13,774 nt of DNA, from assembly GCA_964402685.1 (NCBI GenBank), contig CAYODE010000100.1:1-13774 (forward strand), given 5' to 3'. The position numbers and the translations under genes were made by a program. Position 1 is the stretch's first letter. Each line of letters opens with the position of its first letter. The stretch comes from Aestuariivita sp964402685 (GTDB lineage: Bacteria > Pseudomonadota > Alphaproteobacteria > Rhodobacterales > Rhodobacteraceae). The notes under the pieces are model-generated. The model ran no database searches, was not told the DNA's origin, and was given only the letters and a program-made list of their open reading frames with translations. This document shows positions 7,254-12,820 of the stretch, one piece after another.

Positions 7254-7511
7254 ATGAAGCAGAATCTCAAGGCACATGCCGCATTGGTGGACCAGATGGC
7301 GCAAACCGTCGGTGTAGATCTGGAAGAGGCTGTGTTGCAAGGCTCAGCACGGTTTGACGATCTCGCAGACGCTGTTTTGCGGTGTGCTGACTGTTCTGAT
7401 CCGTCCCATTGCGCGGGATGGCTGGCCGAAGCGAAACATCGGGATGCACCGCCTGCGTATTGTCGAAACACTGAGTTGTTCTTGGCTCTGAAGAGGGAGG
7501 ATGCGTCATGA
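7254..7511 (+). CDS. DUF6455 family protein, paralogue 1 of 3
   Basis: Small cytoplasmic protein of 85 residues, assigned to DUF6455, a family of unknown function common in Rhodobacterales. The N-terminal half is helical (ALVDQMAQTVGVDLEEAV, then FDDLADAVLRC). The C-terminal half carries four cysteines: Cys44 and Cys47 (CADC), Cys53 (SHCAGWL) and Cys70 (PAYCRN). The arrangement C-x2-C-x5-C-x16-C suggests a metal or iron-sulfur site, or redox-active thiols; this is inference. An AGAAGG ribosome site lies nine bases before the ATG. Its stop overlaps the next start (ATGA), so the operon is translationally coupled. An FNR-type box upstream suggests low-oxygen expression. Confidence 0.85.
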   Translation: MKQNLKAHAALVDQMAQTVGVDLEEAVLQGSARFDDLADAVLRCADCSDPSHCAGWLAEAKHRDAPPAYCRNTELFLALKREDAS

Positions 7512-7780
7512 AACCTTTGGGGCGCATGATGGACCATGTTTGGTTAGCCAAACGAATGAGCCTGGCCACGGATCTCGACATGGCCGCGGCCCATGAGGAT
7601 GGCATACTCACTCAAGAGGATTGGGCAGATATTGTGCACACTTGCCAGGGGTGCAGTTGGGCACCGCAATGCGATGAATGGCTCAAGAAGAATAACGGGC
7701 AGGATTGCGCGCCAGCGACATGTTTAAATCGCGCCCGGTTCGAAGAACTGCGGCGGCGAGGTGCAGAGGCACGCTCATGA
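7508..7780 (+). CDS. DUF6455 family protein, paralogue 2 of 3
   Basis: 90-residue paralogue of the preceding gene with the same layout: a helical N-terminus (HVWLAKRMSLATDLDMAAAH, then LTQEDWADIVHTC) followed by the cysteine half. Cysteines are Cys46, Cys49 (CQGC), Cys55 (PQCDEWL) and Cys72 (ATCLNRARFEEL), giving the same C-x2-C-x5-C-x16-C spacing as paralogue 1. There is one extra, Cys67. The conserved Trp-Leu directly after the third Cys is shared by all three proteins. The ATG overlaps the TGA of gene 1 (ATGA) and has its own GGGAGG seven bases upstream. Function is unknown; a metal-binding or redox role is inferred from the cysteines. Confidence 0.85.
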   Translation: MKPLGRMMDHVWLAKRMSLATDLDMAAAHEDGILTQEDWADIVHTCQGCSWAPQCDEWLKKNNGQDCAPATCLNRARFEELRRRGAEARS

Positions 7781-8037
7781 CGGGTGTCTCGGAGATCGAA
7801 CGACACTTCTGGCTTACGCGTTCAATGGCACGCACGCTTGGTGTAAGTCTAAGCGAAGCAATCGCAACTGGTGTGATCGCACCAGATGAGTATGGTCGCA
7901 TGGTGACGCGGTGTCGTCAGTCGAACTGCGCTTCTCGCTGTGCAGAGTGGCTGGGACAGCAAGGTGCTGAGTCGCCCGCTGGCCCTCCTACGTTTTGCGC
8001 TCATGCCTCTCAGCTCAAGGCACTGTTGCCCAACTGA
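7777..8037 (+). CDS. DUF6455 family protein, paralogue 3 of 3, with shifted cysteine
   Basis: 86-residue third member, starting at the ATG (7777) that overlaps the TGA of gene 2 in another ATGA junction, with AGG seven bases upstream. The N-terminal helices match the paralogues (IERHFWLTRSMARTLGVSLSEAI, DEYGRMVTRC), as does CAEWLGQQ after the third cysteine. Its second cysteine is displaced: the pattern is Cys46-x4-Cys51-x3-Cys55-x18-Cys74, so it has no CxxC. First and third cysteines keep the spacing of the other two copies. It may bind its cofactor differently or have specialised in a partner role. Its last 28 bases overlap the end of the convergent DCC gene. Confidence 0.83.
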   Translation: MTGVSEIERHFWLTRSMARTLGVSLSEAIATGVIAPDEYGRMVTRCRQSNCASRCAEWLGQQGAESPAGPPTFCAHASQLKALLPN

Positions 8038-8408
8038 CGGCGCTTGTGCCACCGGTAGATCAAGGGAGCCAAAACGTAATCGTAACCAAATGACGCTGTT
8101 TGCCGAACCCCAGGTAGCCCTATAATGCGCGCCAAAATGCGATATCGCGGCATATCTTGCCACAAAAGCAAAAAAGCCGGGATGCCAGATACCATCTCGC
8201 CACCCTTCATTACATAGAGCCTACGTGCAGCCTCATCAGCTGTGAGACCCCAATCGGTGAGGTCATCCGCGTTCAGATCTTCGAACCGAATGGGTAGCGC
8301 TTCTTTCTGCGAATAAGTCGCGTAATGATTTATCTCGAAATTGCAGACCGGGCACTCCGCATTGTAGAGCACGCGCGTATCAGCAGATCGTGGTGTTTGA
8401 TCAGTCAT
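8010..8408 (-). CDS. DCC (DUF393) family thiol-disulfide protein
   Basis: 132-residue member of the DCC family (PF04134), a thioredoxin-like group predicted to be involved in thiol/disulfide chemistry. The N-terminal redox motif is YNAECPVCNFEI (Cys19-x2-Cys22); many members have a D-x-x-C-P-x-C version. Also typical are IRFEDLNADDL, the predicted substrate-loop region RRLYVMKGGEMVSGIPAFLLLW, and the C-terminal helix with YRWHKRRQ. The ATG at 8408 gives the usual family length; its ribosome site is poor, so the longer frame to 8477 is not fully excluded. The gene lies 65 bases downstream of the double-CDGSH gene on the same strand, separated by a strong GC hairpin. Confidence 0.87.
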   Translation of the reverse strand: MTDQTPRSADTRVLYNAECPVCNFEINHYATYSQKEALPIRFEDLNADDLTDWGLTADEAARRLYVMKGGEMVSGIPAFLLLWQDMPRYRILARIIGLPGVRQTASFGYDYVLAPLIYRWHKRRQLGNSALS

Positions 8409-8428
8409 ACACGGCAAATAAGTCTGTG

Positions 8429-8449
8429 CCGCCGCAGGGCGAGCGGCGG
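8429..8449 (-). other. Strong GC hairpin between the CDGSH and DCC genes
   Basis: CCGCCGC (8429-8435) and GCGGCGG (8443-8449) form a perfect seven-pair GC stem with a seven-base loop in the 65-base gap on the minus strand. No T-tract follows, so a simple intrinsic terminator is unlikely. It could stabilise or process the mRNA, attenuate read-through to the DCC gene, or be a terminator of imperfect form. Confidence 0.5.
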
Positions 8450-8473
8450 GTTGCCGCAGCCATGCCCTTTGCT

Positions 8474-8716
8474 TCAAAGCTTATTATGCGATCCATCGCA
8501 AAGTGGCGAATTTGCTGATGCCTTGCAGCCGCAGAAATAGACGGTGCGGTCTTTGTCGGCCGTGTATTTTGTCGGGTTCAGTCCGGTGTCTTTGTGGCTC
8601 CCGTCGCAGAAGGGCTGGTTTTCGGACTTTCCACACGAGCACCAGAAGTATGTTTTGCCTTCGGTGACCTCAACGGGGTAGGGGGCTTTCTGGGCAATAA
8701 TGGGGACGTCTGACAT
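8474..8716 (-). CDS. Double CDGSH-type iron-sulfur protein
   Basis: 80-residue protein with two CDGSH motifs, each predicted to hold a 2Fe-2S cluster with three Cys and one His ligand. Site one is CSCGKSENQPFCDGSH (Cys26, Cys28, Cys37, His41); site two is CGCKASANSPLCDGSH (Cys62, Cys64, Cys73, His77). The double arrangement on one short chain resembles type 3 CISD (MiNT) proteins rather than single-motif mitoNEET. There is no membrane anchor, so it should be soluble and cytoplasmic. Likely roles are electron or Fe-S transfer, or redox sensing. The ATG at 8716 has AAGGAG nine bases upstream, which decides against the longer frame that reaches 8857. Confidence 0.95.
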   Translation of the reverse strand: MSDVPIIAQKAPYPVEVTEGKTYFWCSCGKSENQPFCDGSHKDTGLNPTKYTADKDRTVYFCGCKASANSPLCDGSHNKL

Positions 8717-8835
8717 AGGGATGGCTCCTTTGGCTTTCCTGACGCAAGAGCTAGGGCGCTTTTGTCCGATGGCGACAGGCGTAAACCTGCGCGTCAAAGA
8801 CACCGGTCTGTCACTGCGGTTTTTGGGGCTGAGAT

Positions 8836-9270
8836 TCAGCCTTGCTGCGTGACCCAAACACCGATCGCCATCAACGATAATCCTGCTGCCCGGGTGAGAG
8901 ACAACGGGCTCATCTGCGCCCCGAACAAACCAAAATGGTCAATCAAAGCGGCACTGATCATCTGCCCGATCAGAACAAAAAAGACGGCGTTCCCCACTCC
9001 GAAATGCGGAGCAATATAGGTGATCGATAAAACGTAAAAGGCAACCAGAACACCGCCTAAAAACAGGTGCTTAGGCGCATCTGATGCCTTCAGGATTTCA
9101 GCGGGTCCGGTAATCATCAAAACTGTAGAAGCAACGATCATGGCTACCAAAAATAAGATCGCCGCGGCCGCCGATGGCGATCCGATATGCTGTCCCAACG
9201 CAGCGTTCAGCGCGGCCAGTGTCGGGATTCCCATCCCGGCGATCAGCATGATCAGTGCATAATGCGCCAT
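8836..9270 (-). CDS. YdcZ / DUF606-type DMT superfamily transporter
   Basis: 144-residue membrane protein with five predicted helices, matching the half-size YdcZ family (PF04657) of the drug/metabolite transporter superfamily. Helices lie near residues 3-20 (YALIMLIAGMGIPTLAALNA, typical family start with the NAALG motif), 33-53, 69-88, 92-112 and 122-141. The Gly/Ala-rich core (FGVGNAVFFVLIGQMISAALIDHFG) is the strongest family signature. Substrate is unknown and such proteins often act in pairs, but only one copy is visible. The ATG at 9270 is chosen because AGGAT precedes it and helix 1 follows at once; an ATG at 9285 and a long frame to 9489 are less likely. The second FNR-type box lies 25 bases upstream. 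Confidence 0.85.
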   Translation of the reverse strand: MAHYALIMLIAGMGIPTLAALNAALGQHIGSPSAAAAILFLVAMIVASTVLMITGPAEILKASDAPKHLFLGGVLVAFYVLSITYIAPHFGVGNAVFFVLIGQMISAALIDHFGLFGAQMSPLSLTRAAGLSLMAIGVWVTQQG

Positions 9271-9294
9271 GGCAATATCCTGCATTTGAAATGT

Positions 9295-9308
9295 TTGATC
9301 TGGATCAT
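9295..9308 (+). promoter_or_regulatory. FNR-type box between the YdcZ gene and the cytochrome triplet
   Basis: TTGAT-CTGG-ATCAT matches TTGAT-N4-ATCAA at nine of ten defined bases. Its centre is 71.5 bases before the cytochrome ATG at 9373, almost the spacing seen at the DUF6455 operon. AACCTT at 9331-9336 occupies the same distance as TACCTT there. For the divergent YdcZ gene the box is too close to the start codon for class II activation, so it could block that promoter. All regulatory consequences are inferred. Confidence 0.6.
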
Positions 9309-9372
9309 GGTGAGACGAGGCGCGCTGGGCAACCTTTGAAGGGACACCAGCGAACAAAAAAATCTCCGTTTG

Positions 9373-9774
9373 ATGCGACAATTGATGATGCTCATCCCCT
9401 ATGCGGCCCTTGCCGGGTTGGCCACCTGCGCTCCTGCGCCTGCGCCATCTGCGGCCAAGGTGTTTGCGCAGAATTGCGCCTCTTGCCACGGGGCAGAGGG
9501 CCGTGGTGATGGGCCCGAAGCAGCTGGTTTGCCACGTGCGCCATCGGATTTAACGCAGATCGCGGCGCGAAATGGCGGCGATTTCCCGACCGGTGACGTG
9601 ATGGCGACCATCCATGGATATCAGGGCCGCAGTGTACATGCGCTGATGCCAGAGTTTGGCGAAGTGTTGAACAGCCCAACGGTCGCGTGGGTAGATGCGT
9701 CCGGGGAGGAGGTGCCGACCCCCGAAGCGCTGTTGGAGTTGGCTTGGTATCTTGAAGGGCTGCAAACGGAATAG
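9373..9774 (+). CDS. Mono-haem cytochrome c, paralogue 1 of 3 (exported, possibly lipid-anchored)
   Basis: Small class I type cytochrome c of 133 residues acting outside the cytoplasm. After a hydrophobic signal (LMMLIPYAALAGLATC) comes the haem-attachment site CASCH (35-39) with His39 as proximal ligand. Met92 in LMPEFG is the probable distal ligand. A motif ARNGGDFP lies between the two and recurs in both neighbours. Cys19 could be a lipidation site, but LATC has Thr just before the Cys, which is not a standard lipobox; cleavage as an ordinary Sec peptide is the alternative. The ATG at 9373 has a poor ribosome site, and 9385 is also possible. It is first in an apparent three-gene operon behind an FNR-type box. 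Confidence 0.88.
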   Translation: MRQLMMLIPYAALAGLATCAPAPAPSAAKVFAQNCASCHGAEGRGDGPEAAGLPRAPSDLTQIAARNGGDFPTGDVMATIHGYQGRSVHALMPEFGEVLNSPTVAWVDASGEEVPTPEALLELAWYLEGLQTE

Positions 9775-9803
9775 TTGCGCCCACATCTTGTGAGGAGAGT
9801 AAG

Positions 9804-10220
9804 ATGAAACACATGATCGCAACGCTTTTGGCTTTCAGTTGCTCGACGCTGTCTGGGCTACCAGCGTTATCGCAAAGCGCCGAACGCGGCGAAGCGTATT
9901 ACATGCAACACTGCGCAACTTGCCATGGGTTGGATGCGACAGGGAACGGCCCGATGGCAGGTGTGTTGCTTGTTCAACCCTCCGATCTGACGGGACTAAG
10001 TGCGAGGAACGATGGAGTTTTCCCAACGATACGCGTCGTGATGCGGATAGACGGGCGCGATCCGCTGGTCAGTCATGGTAGCCCAATGCCTGTTTATGGG
10101 CAGTTCTTTCAGCAGGGCGCGGATGTTGCAATCAAAGCCCCCTCGGGCCAACCTATTCTGACCAGTGAACCGATCGTGGATTTGCTGGCGTATCTTCAGA
10201 ACCTGCAGGACGGAACATAA
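9804..10220 (+). CDS. Mono-haem cytochrome c, paralogue 2 of 3 (periplasmic)
   Basis: 138-residue c-type cytochrome with a Sec signal peptide ending around ALSQSA, so probably soluble in the periplasm. Haem site is CATCH (37-41); probable distal ligand is Met95 in PMPVYG. The conserved stretch SDLTGLSARNDGVFP and a following RIDGR align with the neighbours. Between the Met and the C-terminal helix (VDLLAYLQNLQ) is a loop with an unusual Gln/Gly-rich segment, QFFQQGADVAIKAPSG. A strong GAGGAG precedes the ATG, and the gap from gene 1 is only 29 bases. Its electron-transfer partners are not visible in the window. Confidence 0.92.
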   Translation: MKHMIATLLAFSCSTLSGLPALSQSAERGEAYYMQHCATCHGLDATGNGPMAGVLLVQPSDLTGLSARNDGVFPTIRVVMRIDGRDPLVSHGSPMPVYGQFFQQGADVAIKAPSGQPILTSEPIVDLLAYLQNLQDGT

Positions 10221-10225
10221 TCTAA

Positions 10226-10627
10226 ATGAAAGCGCTCTATCTTGGCCTCTGGACTGCCGCATGTGCACTCTCTGCCTGCGTGGCGCAAAACGAAATGCCC
10301 CAACCCAGTGAGGGGGCCAAGCTTTATGCGGATAACTGCACGGCCTGCCACGGGTTTCGCGCGGATGAGGAAGTTGTCTTGGCTGGCGGGCAAAGCGCGC
10401 CGAACCTGTCACAAATCAGTGCGCGCAATGATGGGGAATTTCCACGTGCCGCGGTTCTGTCGCAAATTGACGGTTTTTCGCGGGGATCACATGCCGGCCA
10501 AGTTATGCCTGAGTTCGGCGCGGAACTGTCCGGCCCGCTTGTACCTGTGGACATCGATGGAACGCTGACACCCACGCCGCGTCCTCTTGCTGCGCTTCTC
10601 GCTTATTTGGAAGACATTCAGGAATAA
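10226..10627 (+). CDS. Mono-haem cytochrome c lipoprotein, paralogue 3 of 3
   Basis: 133-residue cytochrome c with a lipoprotein signal: MKALYLGLWTAACALSAC ends in the lipobox LSAC, so Cys18 is the likely lipid-bearing residue. Haem site CTACH (38-42), probable distal Met94 in VMPEFG, and the shared ISARNDGEFP motif between them. The C-terminal helix (PRPLAALLAYLEDIQE) resembles paralogue 1. Its ATG is five bases after the stop of paralogue 2 with no good ribosome site, so translation is probably coupled. The combination of at least one membrane-anchored copy and one soluble copy suggests a short electron relay, which is inference. It ends ten bases from the convergent zinc lipoprotein gene. 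Confidence 0.92.
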   Translation: MKALYLGLWTAACALSACVAQNEMPQPSEGAKLYADNCTACHGFRADEEVVLAGGQSAPNLSQISARNDGEFPRAAVLSQIDGFSRGSHAGQVMPEFGAELSGPLVPVDIDGTLTPTPRPLAALLAYLEDIQE

Positions 10628-10637
10628 GCTTAGTGGC

Positions 10638-11336
10638 TTAACTGCAGATCCCGTTCAGCTCTGCCTCGCTCCATGGCAGAACAACGTCATGCGCGCGCGA
10701 TTGCGGCAAGTCCGAAACAGGAAAAACGTTTTCCAGCATCGCGTGCAATCGTTGTGTTCGCTCCGCCTCTGGTGCCAAAGCACGGCAGCAAACATATTCC
10801 TCTACAATCGCACCCTGCTGCTCGTACCCGTAATCCAGAAATGCGTTGTCGACACTTGCGTCAAACAGATAGGGGTCCTCGACACGTCCATGTTCGGCGG
10901 CTGCTTTGAGTGGATGATATCCAGTTAACTCGCGATTTTGCCATTGCCATACATGGGTCATTTCATGGGCAAGCAACATCGCCTTGATCAAATTGATCCG
11001 TTCTGGGAAACGCGGCATGTAATCGTCAAGGTACCAATCATGGGTGAAGTGAATGCGGTTGAACACGACAACGGCAGCCGGACGCGATGTTACGATTTCT
11101 GATTTTGGCGGCGGAAGAATACGCTCCCGGCACGTGACCCTTGAACGGGCTTGGCGTTTGAAGGTGACCGAGCCCACAAGCGCGCCGCGCGCCACACGGA
11201 CACGATCCAAATCTACGGCAGACCCATGAATATTCTGGGCAAAGGCGCGTTCATTTTCTGTTAAAGGCCGACCACACCCAGTGACGAGTGTCACTGCGCA
11301 AATCATGACCAAGGTTATCAATGGGTGGAGCGTCAT
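10638..11336 (-). CDS. DUF4157-like HExxH zinc lipoprotein
   Basis: 232-residue predicted lipoprotein with a zincin motif, unrelated in layout to the M48 protein at 6400. The signal peptide (LITLVMICAVTLVTGC) ends in lipobox VTGC, Cys21. RPLTENERAFAQNIHGSAVDLDRVRV resembles the N-terminal signature of DUF4157/Vgr-related proteins. The zinc motif is HEMTHVWQWQ (His124, Glu125, His128), and a later EQQGAIVEEY offers the probable third ligand. Catalysis is not assured. Start choice is uncertain: ATG 11336 has GGG about 12 bases upstream, while ATG 11360 would add an Arg to the signal n-region. Confidence 0.8.
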   Translation of the reverse strand: MTLHPLITLVMICAVTLVTGCGRPLTENERAFAQNIHGSAVDLDRVRVARGALVGSVTFKRQARSRVTCRERILPPPKSEIVTSRPAAVVVFNRIHFTHDWYLDDYMPRFPERINLIKAMLLAHEMTHVWQWQNRELTGYHPLKAAAEHGRVEDPYLFDASVDNAFLDYGYEQQGAIVEEYVCCRALAPEAERTQRLHAMLENVFPVSDLPQSRAHDVVLPWSEAELNGICS

Positions 11337-11453
11337 AACGCGATAGGGCCCTGAATGCATTTTGAAATCAAGGGGCTGCGGTTCATGCGGATGCTGTGCT
11401 CTACACAAGTCCGTGAAGCGAAATGTGGAGCAGGTCCAAGTCGGGTGACGTGT

Positions 11454-11858
11454 CTAGGGCGCGTACAGCGTGGCAGTTGCGGTGGCGACAAGTTTTCCGC
11501 TGGTTTCCTCACGCATTTCCGCCCGGGTAAATACTAAGGCCTTGCCTGACCGCACGATGATCGCTTTGCACAGGATTGCGCTACCCACGCCGGGACGTAG
11601 GAACTGCGTGTCGAGATTTGTTGTGGCAAAGAGCTTCAGCTCGCCCGCATGCGCGATGGCTGCAAGAACCATGGTGGTATCTGCAAGCGCGGCAAGTGCC
11701 TGTCCGCTGACAATCCCGCCCACGCGCGCCAGGTGGTCGCTGAGAGGCATCCGGAAAAGGCTTTCATCCTGCGCCACCTCTACCGTTTCTATGTCCAGGG
11801 CTTTGACCCAAGGGGCGAAGTTCTCGTCGAGAATGTTCTGAATATCGTTCGGTGTCAT
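11454..11858 (-). CDS. PaaI-type hotdog thioesterase
   Basis: 134-residue hotdog-fold protein of the PaaI/YbgC-like acyl-CoA thioesterase group, expected to hydrolyse acyl- or aryl-CoA esters in the cytoplasm. The central hotdog helix is HLARVGGIVSGQALAALADT, whose small residues and Asp60 match the PaaI active-site region. It is followed by beta strands (FATTNLDTQFLRP, GSAILCKAIIVRSGKALVFTRAEM) and an end typical of the family (KLVATATATLYAP). Its substrate is not predictable; no phenylacetate genes are nearby. The ATG has no clear ribosome site. A short palindrome (GTGAC-GCA-GTCAC) lies just upstream. Confidence 0.88.
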   Translation of the reverse strand: MTPNDIQNILDENFAPWVKALDIETVEVAQDESLFRMPLSDHLARVGGIVSGQALAALADTTMVLAAIAHAGELKLFATTNLDTQFLRPGVGSAILCKAIIVRSGKALVFTRAEMREETSGKLVATATATLYAP

Positions 11859-11867
11859 TTTGGAAGA

Positions 11868-11880
11868 GTGACGCAGTCAC
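11868..11880. promoter_or_regulatory. Palindrome upstream of the PaaI-type thioesterase
   Basis: GTGAC-GCA-GTCAC is a perfect 5-3-5 inverted repeat, nine bases before the thioesterase ATG on the minus strand. It partly overlaps a second inverted repeat (TCACCG 11877-11882 with CGGTGA 11894-11899). Such symmetry fits a small operator or a leader hairpin, but short palindromes occur by chance. Confidence 0.25.
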
Positions 11881-11944
11881 CGATTAGTCGCAACGGTGAA
11901 TTGGTGATTTGCGATCGATCGTGTGCGCTCATCCCCAAATGGAC

Positions 11945-12697
11945 CTATCGCATTTCGGCAAGCGATTTACCCAAACGAAACGGCGCGGCAAAAGCCACCA
12001 TGCAGAGTGCGGCAATCTGAAGGATCAAGATACCGGCATTGGCCTGAAGAAACTCCCATTCGGTTTTCAGGCGCGCCACCTGTGTAATCAGCAATTCGTA
12101 AGAGGTGGCGAGGACTTGGTAATCTGCCGCAACCTCTGGCCGGTCTGATCGCAGCGTGTCTATCGCGGCTGTCGTGGCCGCGTCTTGGGCCGTGAAAACA
12201 AGAAACTCCGCCGGGTTAAAGGCATCTGCTTCGGTCTGCATTTCTGCCAGGTCCATTTTGTCATCTGACCGGCCCAGGACAAAGTTCAGACCCTTCAGCG
12301 GCGCCGCAGCTTCGGTGATCGCGATGAAAAGCGGCAGGTCCGCGTTCGTGGCCGTAGAGGCGGACAGAAACTCTGCCCGGTCGCATAGGACCGCAATCTC
12401 GCGATCCTGCACCGCTTCGCAATATCGCAAGCGGAACCGCGCGGCGTCCCGGTCAAAGGCGGCTGTTGCGGCATAGGCCACATCGATCTGCCGATCCAAC
12501 TGGGAGCTATCGCTTTGGTAGACGCCGGCCACAACGGCGGTCAACGCACCGAACCCACCCAGAACCACCCACAGCAGATCCGCGACCTTCCAGGCGCGCG
12601 CATTGGACGGCTGGCGATAGATCAGCACGGTTCCGGCGGCGCCGAGGATGAAAAACCCAAGTATTAGAAGGAGTTGGTTTTCCGCAATAAACGTCAT
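11945..12697 (-). CDS. Orphan membrane protein with large extracytoplasmic or cytoplasmic middle domain
   Basis: I do not recognise a family for this protein of about 250 residues. Two hydrophobic helices lie near the N-terminus (about residues 8-26, LLLILGFFILGAAGTVLIY, and 40-60, DLLWVVLGGFGALTAVVAGVY). A third is near the C-terminus (about 221-240, AGILILQIAALCMVAFAAPF). The ~160 residues between are polar and predicted helical, with two Cys (RYCEAVQDREIAVLCDRAEF) that could form a disulfide if that part is periplasmic. The ATG at 12697 puts helix 1 right after the start; 12766 is an alternative. The arrangement resembles a sensor or scaffold without an attached signalling domain. Confidence 0.75.
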   Translation of the reverse strand: MTFIAENQLLLILGFFILGAAGTVLIYRQPSNARAWKVADLLWVVLGGFGALTAVVAGVYQSDSSQLDRQIDVAYAATAAFDRDAARFRLRYCEAVQDREIAVLCDRAEFLSASTATNADLPLFIAITEAAAPLKGLNFVLGRSDDKMDLAEMQTEADAFNPAEFLVFTAQDAATTAAIDTLRSDRPEVAADYQVLATSYELLITQVARLKTEWEFLQANAGILILQIAALCMVAFAAPFRLGKSLAEMR

Positions 12698-12820
12698 GCA
12701 CACAGGGTAAACACGAGGCTTTGTCGCAGGCAATGGGGTCTGTTGCAGATTGATACCCGCGTCCATGTCACTAGACTGAGTACAACTCGTCAGGTCATCC
12801 GGGAGCGAAGGAGCGGTAAG

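Noticed and set aside
7151..7357. Open frame of 68 codons overlapping the first DUF6455 gene
   Set aside because: It runs through the FNR box and leader in another frame, has no ribosome site and no recognisable protein features.
8717..8857. N-terminal extension of the double-CDGSH frame
   Set aside because: The AAGGAG site fits only the ATG at 8716, and the extension is basic, low-complexity sequence not seen in the family.
9271..9489. N-terminal extension of the YdcZ-type transporter
   Set aside because: It would cross the cytochrome promoter region and the cytochrome coding start in antisense. The Arg-rich sequence does not resemble the family.
10625..10640. TAAGC-N6-GCTTA repeat spanning the stops of the third cytochrome and the zinc lipoprotein gene
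   Set aside because: The stem is only five AT-containing pairs with no T-tract. The symmetry is partly forced by the two stop regions.
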